Part shown: piece after piece, positions 8,573 to 17,315 of the stretch | Position numbering within the stretch: the stretch's first letter is position 1 | Layout: each line of letters begins with the position of its first letter | Source: Rhodocytophaga rosea | GTDB taxonomy: Bacteria; Bacteroidota; Bacteroidia; Cytophagales; 172606-1 | NCBI RefSeq assembly: GCF_010119975.1 | Contig: NZ_CP048222.1 | Span: 8,470,501 to 8,534,500, forward strand | Direction of reading: 5' to 3' | DNA length: 64,000 bases | The notes under the pieces: model-generated | What the model saw: the letters and a program-made list of their open reading frames with translations, nothing else | What the model was told of the DNA's origin: nothing | Database searches by the model: none | Program-made: the position numbers and the translations under genes

Positions 8573-11500
8573 TTAAAACCCGAGGTTTAAACCAACTGTA
8601 TATGTTTTTGCCTGGGGATACCCTCCAAAGTCAACTCCTACAATGTTTGTAGTTCCGCCGTATGCATTCCCTTCCGGATCATAACCGCTATAATCTGTTA
8701 ATGTCCAAAGGTTGGTACCACTTACATAAATTCTGGCATTGCTGAGCTTAATTTTTTCTAACAGGGAAGCAGGAAAATTATACCCGAGCGTAAGGTTTTT
8801 TAAGCGCAGGTAAGAAGCATCTTCAACAAACCGGGAGGAAAAAACATTATCGTTAGCCGTATATAATGCACGCGCATAGGTGTTGTTAGGATTTTGGGGA
8901 GTCCATCTGCCCAGGCCAGCTGAGGCCAGTACATTTTGCCGGCCATTCACATTGGCTAAATCTCCCAGATTCTGGTTCACCATTTCATTCCCCTGCGATC
9001 CCTGGAAGAAAAAGGATAAGGTGATGCCTTTAAAGGTGAGGGTATTATTTACACCCCAGGTAAAATCTGGTTGAGCCGACCCAATAATGGTCCGGTCAAA
9101 ATCATTAATTACACCGTCCGGCATGCCATTTGGGCCGCTGATATCTTTGTATCTCCTATCTCCTGCGGATGGATTCTGACCTGCAATCACCGGGCTGTTT
9201 TTTGCCTCATCATCTGTCTGGTAAATTCCATCAAACACATACCCGAAAAAAGTACCTATAGGCTCTCCTTCCCGTAATATATTTCCTCCAATGCCTAAAT
9301 TAATATCTTCCTCTCTGGCCAGGTTCGTGATTTTATTCCGGTTCACCGATACATTCACAGATGTCGTCCAGCGAATGTTTCCGTCTATATTCACAGAATT
9401 AAGAGCTATATCGATTCCTCTGTTTTGAACATTCCCGATATTGAGCAAGGTAGTTTCGAATCCTGATGTATAAGGAATGGGTGTACCCAGCAATAGATCT
9501 TCGGTATTCTTATGATACACTTCTACAGTAGCCCCCAGTCTTCCCTCCAGAACAGACAGGTCAACTCCTATGTTGGCTTGCTTGGTGGTTTCCCATTTTA
9601 AATTTCTGTTGGGATAAGAAACCGGTTCTCTTCCCCGGAACGCTTCAGAGCCGGAAGAAGTACTAAATACACCCTGCCCGATTTGCCCGATCAAGGCAAG
9701 TGAACCATAGGGCGGGATCGCCTGATTACCGGTTACGCCATAGCTGGCTCTGAATTTTAAATCATTGATAAAGTTATTGGATTTCATAAACTCCTCTTCT
9801 GAAACTCTCCAGGCGAAGGCGGCAGAAGGGAAAAAACCGTATTTGTTTCCCTCGGCAAACTTGGAAGATCCGTCAGCACGGCCTGTCAGCGTAAACAGGT
9901 ATTTATTCTTCAACGAATAATTGATTCTGCCAAAATAAGATAAGATGCTCCATTCCAGTTCTCCATTGGTAGTCGTTTGCGGATTATCAGCAGAACCTAT
10001 ATCGTGCCAGCCGGTGCGGGATTCCGGGAAGCCAAACGCATAGGAATTAACCGATTCATTTCTGAACTGCTGCATTTCAAATCCAAGCAATGCATTAATG
10101 GTATGGTCCTGATTGATTTCTTTATTATAGGTAAGCGTATTGGTATTGAGCCAGGTGAGTGCTTCAAGCGTAGAAACACCTGCCTCTCCTTTACTGTTTT
10201 CTGTTCTTTTGAGGAAGTTTGGGCCGAAAGAATTGGATTTTGTAGATAAGCCATCTATGCCGAAACTGGATCTGAGTGATAAACCCTCTACGATTTCGTA
10301 TTCGGCAAATACAGTTCCGAGTAATCTGGAGGTGGTCGTAGTAGAAATATATTCTTTTGCTTCTGCTACCGGATTGGCTATGGCATCTCTTCTGTCATGC
10401 TGGAAAGTATATCCGCCTGGCCGAAGTGGGTCATATACCGGAAGAATGGGATTAAACAGAAGGGCGTTATATACTACCCCCTGCACAACCGGACCGGGAC
10501 CAGTTAATACGCCATTATTAATTGTTCTATTGTAAGACAAATTCACCCCAACCTTTAATTTTTCATTTACATCCGTATTCAAATTCGTCCTGAAGGAATA
10601 CCTGTCCAGGTCAGATCCTTCTACAATTCCGTTCTGGGTAAAAAATCCTCCTCCTATGGCGTACTGGGTTTTATCATTTCCTCCGGTTAAAGAAAGTTGA
10701 AAATTGGCAATAGGCGCCTGCCGGAATAGTTCTTCCTGCCAGTCTGTGCCCTCTCCAAAACTTTCGGGGTTTGTATATACAGGGGTTAACTGGGCATTTT
10801 GATTCGCCTCGTTTACTAACTGGGCAAATTGGGTTGCGTTCAGCAGATCAAGCTTTTTGGTAACGGTTTGTACCCCGTAATAACTTTCAAAATTCACTGA
10901 AGCCTTCCCTGCTTTTCCTCTTTTGGTGGTAATTAATATCACGCCATTAGCAGCTCTGGAGCCATAGATTGCCGTGGCGGAAGCATCTTTTAACACTTCA
11001 ATCGACTCGATATCACTGGGATTAATAGTAGCCAAAGGATTTACAGCAGGCCCTCTTCCACCGATTGAAGTCTCCCCGCTATTGCTGTTAATCAACATTC
11101 CATCAATCACATATAAGGGTTCACTGCTGGCATTCACAGAACTTGTACCCCTGATCCTGATATTGGTTCCCCCTCCCGGCGCACCTGTTGATTGAACCAC
11201 TTGTACACCGGCAGCCCTTCCTTGCAAAGCCTGGTCAAAAGTAGCCACCGGAATTGCTTTTAACTCAACAGAGGATATAGAAGATACTGAGCCTGTTAAA
11301 TCGGATTTTTTTACTGTACCATAGCCAACCACCACCACTTCTTCCAGGCTTTGCAAATCTTCTGACAAAGTTATATCAATGCCCGATCTTCCATTCAATG
11401 TGATTTCTTGCGTGATGTATCCTATATATGAAAATACCAGGATAGTATTCTCAGGAGGTACACTCACGCTGTAATTACCATCTTGTGTGGTTACACTGCC

Positions 11501-11644
11501 AATGGTTGTATTTTTTACCAGTACGTTTACACCAGGCAGCGGTTCGCCTTTGGAATCAGTTACCTTGCCTGTTACTTGTTGCTGTGCCATTACCTCTAAC
11601 CAGACAGAGGTGAATAATAAGCCTAACAGTAGTATTCTTTTCAT
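8573..11644 (-). CDS. SusC/RagA-type TonB-dependent outer-membrane transporter
   Basis: 1023 residues from the ATG beginning MKRILLLGLLFTSVWLE, a proper signal peptide; the frame extends 25 codons further upstream but that part is not signal-like. Order of domains: carboxypeptidase-regulatory-like beta domain (QQVTGKVTDSKGEPLPGVNV, about 22-105), TonB plug region (VVVGYGTVKKSDLTGSVSSI, then the SusC signature IYGSRAANGVILITTKRGK near 220-240), and a 22-strand barrel ending SYTVGLNLGF-style (here AKTYTVGLNLGF). It imports oligosaccharides with its SusD lid. It is the first gene of the susC-susD-GH38-GH92 row, and its upstream region carries three palindromes that look like LacI-family operators. 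Confidence 0.95.
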   Translation of the reverse strand: MKRILLLGLLFTSVWLEVMAQQQVTGKVTDSKGEPLPGVNVLVKNTTIGSVTTQDGNYSVSVPPENTILVFSYIGYITQEITLNGRSGIDITLSEDLQSLEEVVVVGYGTVKKSDLTGSVSSISSVELKAIPVATFDQALQGRAAGVQVVQSTGAPGGGTNIRIRGTSSVNASSEPLYVIDGMLINSNSGETSIGGRGPAVNPLATINPSDIESIEVLKDASATAIYGSRAANGVILITTKRGKAGKASVNFESYYGVQTVTKKLDLLNATQFAQLVNEANQNAQLTPVYTNPESFGEGTDWQEELFRQAPIANFQLSLTGGNDKTQYAIGGGFFTQNGIVEGSDLDRYSFRTNLNTDVNEKLKVGVNLSYNRTINNGVLTGPGPVVQGVVYNALLFNPILPVYDPLRPGGYTFQHDRRDAIANPVAEAKEYISTTTTSRLLGTVFAEYEIVEGLSLRSSFGIDGLSTKSNSFGPNFLKRTENSKGEAGVSTLEALTWLNTNTLTYNKEINQDHTINALLGFEMQQFRNESVNSYAFGFPESRTGWHDIGSADNPQTTTNGELEWSILSYFGRINYSLKNKYLFTLTGRADGSSKFAEGNKYGFFPSAAFAWRVSEEEFMKSNNFINDLKFRASYGVTGNQAIPPYGSLALIGQIGQGVFSTSSGSEAFRGREPVSYPNRNLKWETTKQANIGVDLSVLEGRLGATVEVYHKNTEDLLLGTPIPYTSGFETTLLNIGNVQNRGIDIALNSVNIDGNIRWTTSVNVSVNRNKITNLAREEDINLGIGGNILREGEPIGTFFGYVFDGIYQTDDEAKNSPVIAGQNPSAGDRRYKDISGPNGMPDGVINDFDRTIIGSAQPDFTWGVNNTLTFKGITLSFFFQGSQGNEMVNQNLGDLANVNGRQNVLASAGLGRWTPQNPNNTYARALYTANDNVFSSRFVEDASYLRLKNLTLGYNFPASLLEKIKLSNARIYVSGTNLWTLTDYSGYDPEGNAYGGTTNIVGVDFGGYPQAKTYTVGLNLGF

Positions 11645-11725
11645 AAATATAGGTTGATTAGGGAATGGATCGGCTGTTCTGAATAAGAAGGTTATTGACC
11701 TCTTTAAAAAGCCATCCAACTATTT

Positions 11726-11813
11726 TAAAACGATTTATATTTCATTCAAAGTATGGCAATAAATAAAATTAGTGATAAAATAAAACGTTTTAGTGAAAAA
11801 CTAAATCGTTTTA
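11726..11813 (-). promoter_or_regulatory. three CG-centred palindromes upstream of susC (putative LacI-family operators)
   Basis: Sites TAAAACGATTTA (11726-11737), TAAAACGTTTTA (11780-11791, a perfect palindrome) and CTAAATCGTTTTAG (11800-11813). Their centres are 54 and 21 bases apart, close to five and two DNA turns, so they lie on one face of the helix. A central CG in a 12-14 base palindrome is the hallmark of LacI-family operators, and a LacI-family gene lies in the same region at 20.2-21.2 kb. Binding is inferred, not shown. The rest of the 11720-12057 gap is AT-rich and shows no gene. Confidence 0.65.
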
Positions 11814-12057
11814 GCAAAAAAACCAAAAATTTCGATTAAACAAAATTCTTTTCATAGAAAAATTGCTACGCTTTTACTTCACCGGGCTGAGTAATAATGG
11901 ATGGTACACCAAAAGCTTAACAGATAGGTATGATGGAAACTGAGAATATATGCTTGAGCCGCTGCTATCCGGAAAGTAGTTAAAGCCATTTGTCCGCTTA
12001 TCCTTCCATTGCTATATTTTAAATTTTACAGTAATCTATTTCATCATACATTGAAGG

Positions 12058-12639
12058 ATGAAACAGATCCTCTTACATAACCAGCTAAATAGAATGTTTG
12101 TGATACAGGAAAATAAAAGTACAGCAACGCTATGGCTCGTTTATGCCATTACTGTGTTGGTGGGAGGTTTTGTGGTGATTGTACTGGCCATGTGGGTTTA
12201 CGGCCACCTCTTCAACCAGGAACCCATTGACCAGACTGCCTGGATCATTTTAGCCGCCTTACTGTTAAGGGTATTTACCGTAGTGATTGCCCTGGCCAGC
12301 ATACAGAAATGGGGACAACTTTTTCCCTCATGGGCGGTGTTAGGAGGATTAGCTGGTTCGGCCAGTGCTCAGTTGATCTATCCCATCGCTGAACTGATCG
12401 TAAAATTAGTATTATTAACGGGTCTGATAGAATCTTCTCCCACAGGCTTAGGGAACATGAGTCTGACTGGTTGGTTTAACCTGAGTGCGGTGTGGGTTAT
12501 ATTTGGTATACCTGGTATATTATTTATGCTGGCAGCTAAAAACTATAAAATAAGCAGGGGGCTTTCGAACAGATGGATATGGATTGGAGGTTTGTCAGGC
12601 ATCATTACTTTATTTTTCATTGGATTTTTGATTGGCTGA
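12058..12639 (+). CDS. integral membrane protein of unknown function
   Basis: 193 residues with about five hydrophobic membrane segments (around 27-50, 63-85, 92-115, 140-160 and 172-192), separated by short polar loops. I do not recognise a family. It is the only plus-strand gene between the SusC gene and the large FG-GAP gene, and is divergently placed from susC, so the operator-bearing gap upstream could serve both. The first ATG gives an N-terminus MKQILLHNQLNRMF; a second ATG at residue 13 would shorten it slightly. The continuous reading frame, its sensible hydrophobic pattern and ordinary codon use support a real gene. Confidence 0.7.
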   Translation: MKQILLHNQLNRMFVIQENKSTATLWLVYAITVLVGGFVVIVLAMWVYGHLFNQEPIDQTAWIILAALLLRVFTVVIALASIQKWGQLFPSWAVLGGLAGSASAQLIYPIAELIVKLVLLTGLIESSPTGLGNMSLTGWFNLSAVWVIFGIPGILFMLAAKNYKISRGLSNRWIWIGGLSGIITLFFIGFLIG

Positions 12640-12792
12640 CAGGAGATTATTCATAAGTGCAAGTTTACGTATGGACTTAATCAGCGGCCAGGAGGAAAAG
12701 TTTGCCAGAGCCTTACTCTAACTATTTTTCAGTACTCATTACAAAAAGTTAATTTGTTTTGAAGTATATTATCTTTTATCTCATACGCCGTC

Positions 12793-12890
12793 CTTCCTTT
12801 CTTTGTCATTGCTACAAAGAAAGGAAGCAAAGAAAAATCTAGAATTCTCGAGGAGAGAGCCGAAGAGAACCAACATAGTTGTCAATGCTT
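12793..12890 (-). repeat. dispersed intergenic repeat, copy C (partial)
   Basis: Same orientation as the 6.8 kb copy. It shares the block TTCTCGAG...CGAAGAGAACCAACA.AGTTGT and has at the equivalent place a perfect 14-bp stem (12793-12806 with 12814-12827, loop CATTGCT). The stem bases differ from copy A (CTTCCTTTCTTTGT against TTACTTTTATTTTG), yet pairing is kept on both sides. Confidence 0.75.
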
Positions 12891-13054
12891 TCCCACTCAG
12901 AGCCTGCGCATTGCCCGCTGTTTTTTCTGGCCTACACACATGGAATTTTGTTCTTTATTTTATCTAACTGATAATCAATCCATAAAATAAATGGGTAACG
13001 TATCATATCCTTTATCCTCTGGTAATACCATGGCAAGCATAGTTAAAATAACAA

Positions 13055-13106
13055 GCCGTGGTTGTTGCACAACATATAAAAGGGCAAAACTTGCCGAAGA
13101 GAAAGG
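13055..13106 (-). mobile_element. IS1182-type element end, remnant
   Basis: GCCGTGGTTGTTGCACAACA followed by an AGGGCAAAACTTGCC block matches the right end of the IS1182 copy at 33.5-35.1 kb read on its other strand (GCCCGTGGCTGTTGCACAAC, then GGGCAAGTTCTTGCCC). On the minus strand it translates to LLYVVQQPR, as does the C-terminus of that transposase. Only the end is left here; the rest of 12640-13649 holds the two hairpin repeats and no gene. Confidence 0.65.
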
Positions 13107-13322
13107 ATTGAAGATGCAGAAGAAAACAGACTGCTCCACTTTATTTTCAGACTGATACAGAAGAATGATAATAAATTCAGAAACGTTTTCATTCCCTCTG
13201 TCCAATGCATAGGAATACCTCATTTTTTTCAGCACTTTGGGCTTTTTTCGTCTCCATAAGCAAAAAGATTAAATTAACGTTAGCGTAGATATTTGATGAA
13301 TCTAAAACTTATATTCTCTTTT

Positions 13323-13516
13323 GCGGGCAGGGGTGCAGCAACAGCGTGGCCGGTTTTGGCCTGTGCGAAGGCCGGAGGTATGTGCGACTATCGGCCATTT
13401 CAGCGTAAAACAGGCTTTGTTGATGCAGTCTTTTTCTTTTGTTACTGGCACACAAAGCTGGCTCAAAGCTCTCGCTTTGCCCTCTTTTGGACAAGCATAA
13501 GAAAAGTAAAGACGGC
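13323..13516 (+). repeat. dispersed intergenic repeat, copy B
   Basis: Opposite orientation to copy A. The first 110 bases (GCGGGCAGGGGTGCAGCAAC... to CAGCGTAAAACAGGCTTTGTTG) nearly equal copy A. The distal hairpin is present in degenerate form (CTCTTTTGGACAAGC, ending GTAAAGACGGC). It lies between a gene-free area and the downstream end of the FG-GAP gene. Confidence 0.85.
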
Positions 13517-13649
13517 CTAAATAAATGGATGCTGTGATATCTGTTAAATCCTTGTTTAACAGTTTTTTATCTCCAATCTTAAATTAACACGATTAAGAAT
13601 TTCTCTTGTATGAATAGATAGAGGGCAAAAAATCAGATAATGTATTGAT

Positions 13650-16600
13650 CTATTTACGCTTATTCGATACAGAAACGGTATTTTTATTTACATGCTTTTG
13701 TGCTTTTCCTCTGGAATCAACAATTTCAAAATATTCAACTTCTTCCGGTATTTCCAACGTTCGGGATGATTGAGAAAGATAGCCTGAAGCATAATAAAAC
13801 TCTACCTTTCTACTTTTTGCATTTTTCATCCGGAGCGTACCAAAAGCATCTAACCCATCTAAATTGTAAAGCTTTGATTTCTGAGGAACCGTAGTGGAAT
13901 ACACCTGTAAGCTATCCGCGTTAGAAGAACCGATAATTAATGCATCGCCATTTCCGGTATATAGCTGAATTAATGACCGGGCATCTGCATCCATAAAAAA
14001 TCCACTCTTGCCAAGATGAACAGATGAAAAGTTGCCTTTTCCATCTCCCCGAAGATATAATCCGGAGAAAGCATCATACCGGCCAATGGAAACATCCGGT
14101 GCATATGAATTTCCTGTAAGTAACACATCCAGATTTCCGTCATTGTCCACATCTTTAATCAGTATGCCATGAACAGGAGCAAACTGAGCTTGTATGGGCA
14201 ATGCTTTCAGAGAAAATTTTCCTTGGCCCAGGTTTTCCATATAGGAAGAAGCAAAGTAGTTACTTTCTAACACCAAAGCTTTGTCACGGACTTCGGGAGA
14301 AACAATATCATCCATGGTGGCTTTCGCATACTCGTTATACTTGAAAAACTTTTTTCCTAAACGGGGCATTTGGCGGAGCAATACATCCCGCGAATGCCAG
14401 GGGTAATTTTTACCTTGAGCATACCGGGCTAAAATAGCATGATGTATTCCGGTTCCATCCAGATCACCAGAATAGATGGTGAGCGGTTCATCTTCAGATG
14501 CTTTAAAAGGAGTATTCAACCCCACATTTCCCAATATATAGTCAATGTCTCCATCATTGTCCATGTCGCCTCCGGCAAGGCTGTTCCACCAACCGGAAGA
14601 AGCATTGAGTAAATGAGTAATTGAGTGAGTGGGTGATTTGTTTTTACTAGAAGAATTTTTCTGCGGTCTGTTGACTGTTAACTGTTGACTAATCTTTCCC
14701 TCATCAGCATTCCAGGGAACGAGTTTTCCCTTCACATTTTTAAAGAAGGTTACTGGCATCCATTCGCCTACAATCAACAAATCCACTTGTCTATCATTGT
14801 CAAAATCAGTCCATAAGGCAGCAGTTACCATACCTATATTTCTTAACTCCGCACCTACTTCATTGGTGACATCCTTAAATTTCCCAGCTTCATTCCGGAG
14901 AATATAACTCTGCGGAGCCTGCGGATATTTTTCAGGCAACACCCTCCCCCCTACAAAAAGATCAAGATCACCATCTCCGTCAAAATCTGCGGCAGTTACA
15001 ACAGATTCGCTTGCCTTTATGGATGGAAGTGCCGCCATATCTTTCTGAAACTTTCCCTTCCCATCATTTTTATAAAGCCTGTCCTGGTAATTTTCTGAGT
15101 TAGCTATAAACTCAGTTCCGCCACTCACTACATACAGATCCAGATCACCATCATTATCCGCATCAAATAAGAGGCTCCCCATATCTTCATATCCGGCATC
15201 ATCCGGAAATTCATGTTTGATAAATTTCCCGGAAGGCTGTTGCAGATATAGCATACCCGGATTACCGGCTGAGCCGCCTATAAAAAAATCATCCAGTCCA
15301 TTGCCATCTACATCTCCTGCCGACATAGAAGGCCCCATATATGAATGCGTATGAGGAAGTAAGGTTTGAGCGGTTAAATCGGAATAGCGATTTTCCTTAT
15401 GCAAAAAATGGATGCCATACTCCCTGGAAACTTCTGAAAAAACCGGTTGATCTGCCAGGCTTTCTTTTTGTTCGTTAAAGGAATTCTTAGCCTGCCGGTG
15501 ATTTATTGTCAAACGCTGATTGGCTTTTACATGTAGCAGTTGTTGCTTTCTTCCATCTGGCCAGTATATGTCGATTGTATCAACTGTATTTACTTTTCCC
15601 AGGCCAAAATGAACTGTATTATCTACGGTTGACTGATAGCCTCTGTATAGGGTATGCTCATGGAGTTGAATATTACCTTTGTATTTCAAGACTACTTTGG
15701 CACCCAAAGCCATTCGGTTCAAAGAGTCACCTTGCAGCGAAACCTGTAAATAATTACGCCCATCAAGTCGTTGTGCTTCATTTTTGTAAACAGATGCCGG
15801 ATCATTAATATTATTGATCACCAGATCCAGGTCGCCATCGTTATCCAGATCGCCAAAAGCAGCACCATTTGAATAGGTAGGTTGGTCGAATCCCCAGTCA
15901 AGCGCTTTGGTAAAGGTAAGATCACAATTGTTTTTAAAAGCATAATTAGGAATTTTTACGCCATCCTGCGCATCCATCAATGCTAACAAGGTTGCATTTG
16001 CCTCTTTTGCCTCCTGAAACATCTTTTTATTCTCACTGTAATTGATAAAATCCTTATCTGTGATGTCTTTCAGATAGCCATTGGTAATGAAAAGATCTTT
16101 AAAGCCATCATTATCAAAATCAGCGAGTAAGGGACTCCAGCTCCAGTCGGTTTTATCTATTCCAGCCAGCTGGCCAATTTCACTAAAATGACCATTTCCG
16201 TTATTTAGCTGAAGCGTATTGCGCATATACTGAGGTTCATACCCCATCTGAATCATGTAGCTGAACTTTTCATTGCTCATGCCTCCAGACATGGTTTTCT
16301 GCCGGTAATTATCTTCCGGAAGCATATCCACTACCACAATATCGGGCAGTCCATCATTATTAAAATCGGAAACATCCACTCCCATTCCGTTGTAGCTCTG
16401 GTGCTTCAGGTAATCGCTTATTTTATTGGTAAAGGTGCCGTCCTGATTGTTGATGTACAGCAGATCATTGCTCAGAAAATCATTGGAAACATAAATATCG
16501 GGCCAGCCATCACTGTTGAGATCATTGATGGCCACTCCTAATCCGTATCCTTCCGTCAAGATACCGGCCTCTTGGGATACATTGGTGAAAGTAGGGTGTC

Positions 16601-17315
16601 CAGCCGGACCATTACCATTATTTCTGAATAATTCATCCGTGTTTTTGGCTTCGCCATTTTTTCTTTTGGGATGAAGAGTATTTACAGCTTTGGGCGAATG
16701 GTCATGGTTGAGCAGGTAAAGATCTACATCTCCATCTTTATCATAATCAAAAAATGCGGCTTGGGTAGTATAGGCAGTATCTGCAATGCCATACGAAAGA
16801 GCAGATTCATTGAAGGTGTTGTTTCCATTATTCACAAAAAAAAGATTTGTCCGGTCGGCTGGGTTCTGGCTGCCAGCCCGGCTGACATATATATCTACAA
16901 ACCCATCGCTGTTTACATCGGCCATCGCCACTCCGGTACACCATCCCTTTGTAGTTACGCCTGCTTCTGCGGTAATGTCCTCAAATTGAAAGTTTCCTTT
17001 ATTCAAATACAGTTTTGAAGACACGATATTTCCGGACAGAAAAACATCGGTTAATCCATCATTATTAATATCTCCCAGCCCTACCCCTCCTCCGTTGTAG
17101 AAATACATATACTCCAGAATATTCAGCGAATCTGTTTGCCTGATATCATTAGAAAAATGGATTCCTGTCTCTGCGGAAGATAAAAGCTTGAATAAAGGAT
17201 CTGATTTTTTTGTTTCAGGTTTACAAGCAGATAGCATAAGGCAAATGCAAATTCCCCATACAAAACTCTTTTTTATGCAAACAACATAGGTACTATTAAA
17301 GGGGATCAACTTCAT
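13650..17315 (-). CDS. large FG-GAP/VCBS-repeat lipoprotein with ASPIC/UnbV domain
   Basis: 1221 residues. The N-terminal hydrophobic segment ends in lipobox LSAC followed by KPETKK, so it is a predicted outer-membrane lipoprotein. The body is a series of beta-propeller blades with calcium-type loops (DINNDGLTDVFLSGN, DVNSDGFVDIYVSR, DYDKDGDVDLYLLN and at least six more). An ASPIC/UnbV module sits near residues 515-600 (LGAKVVLKYKGNIQLHEHTL, then YWPDGRKQQLL). This is the CRTAC1-like architecture, frequent beside SusCD loci in Cytophagales; its role is not established, and surface binding is an inference. Its ATG overlaps the TGA of the gene upstream (ATGA), implying translational coupling. 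Compared with the paralogue at the right edge, it carries about 25-30 extra residues before SSGWWNSL, encoded by repeat-like DNA. Confidence 0.85.
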   Translation of the reverse strand: MKLIPFNSTYVVCIKKSFVWGICICLMLSACKPETKKSDPLFKLLSSAETGIHFSNDIRQTDSLNILEYMYFYNGGGVGLGDINNDGLTDVFLSGNIVSSKLYLNKGNFQFEDITAEAGVTTKGWCTGVAMADVNSDGFVDIYVSRAGSQNPADRTNLFFVNNGNNTFNESALSYGIADTAYTTQAAFFDYDKDGDVDLYLLNHDHSPKAVNTLHPKRKNGEAKNTDELFRNNGNGPAGHPTFTNVSQEAGILTEGYGLGVAINDLNSDGWPDIYVSNDFLSNDLLYINNQDGTFTNKISDYLKHQSYNGMGVDVSDFNNDGLPDIVVVDMLPEDNYRQKTMSGGMSNEKFSYMIQMGYEPQYMRNTLQLNNGNGHFSEIGQLAGIDKTDWSWSPLLADFDNDGFKDLFITNGYLKDITDKDFINYSENKKMFQEAKEANATLLALMDAQDGVKIPNYAFKNNCDLTFTKALDWGFDQPTYSNGAAFGDLDNDGDLDLVINNINDPASVYKNEAQRLDGRNYLQVSLQGDSLNRMALGAKVVLKYKGNIQLHEHTLYRGYQSTVDNTVHFGLGKVNTVDTIDIYWPDGRKQQLLHVKANQRLTINHRQAKNSFNEQKESLADQPVFSEVSREYGIHFLHKENRYSDLTAQTLLPHTHSYMGPSMSAGDVDGNGLDDFFIGGSAGNPGMLYLQQPSGKFIKHEFPDDAGYEDMGSLLFDADNDGDLDLYVVSGGTEFIANSENYQDRLYKNDGKGKFQKDMAALPSIKASESVVTAADFDGDGDLDLFVGGRVLPEKYPQAPQSYILRNEAGKFKDVTNEVGAELRNIGMVTAALWTDFDNDRQVDLLIVGEWMPVTFFKNVKGKLVPWNADEGKISQQLTVNRPQKNSSSKNKSPTHSITHLLNASSGWWNSLAGGDMDNDGDIDYILGNVGLNTPFKASEDEPLTIYSGDLDGTGIHHAILARYAQGKNYPWHSRDVLLRQMPRLGKKFFKYNEYAKATMDDIVSPEVRDKALVLESNYFASSYMENLGQGKFSLKALPIQAQFAPVHGILIKDVDNDGNLDVLLTGNSYAPDVSIGRYDAFSGLYLRGDGKGNFSSVHLGKSGFFMDADARSLIQLYTGNGDALIIGSSNADSLQVYSTTVPQKSKLYNLDGLDAFGTLRMKNAKSRKVEFYYASGYLSQSSRTLEIPEEVEYFEIVDSRGKAQKHVNKNTVSVSNKRK

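Noticed and set aside
10140-10535. 131-codon plus-strand frame inside the first susC gene
   Set aside because: Lies wholly antisense to a well-supported SusC gene and shows no domain or signal of its own.
12975-13235. 86-codon minus-strand frame containing LLYVVQQPR
   Set aside because: The recognisable part is only an IS1182 element end; the rest has no gene-like character.
13293-13520. 75- and 61-codon frames in both strands
   Set aside because: Openings within copy B of the dispersed repeat.
14605-14690. TGAGT and TGTTAACTGTTGACT repeats considered as a CRISPR-like or tandem array
   Set aside because: Units are too short and irregular, no spacers are present, and the stretch is translated in frame within a long gene.
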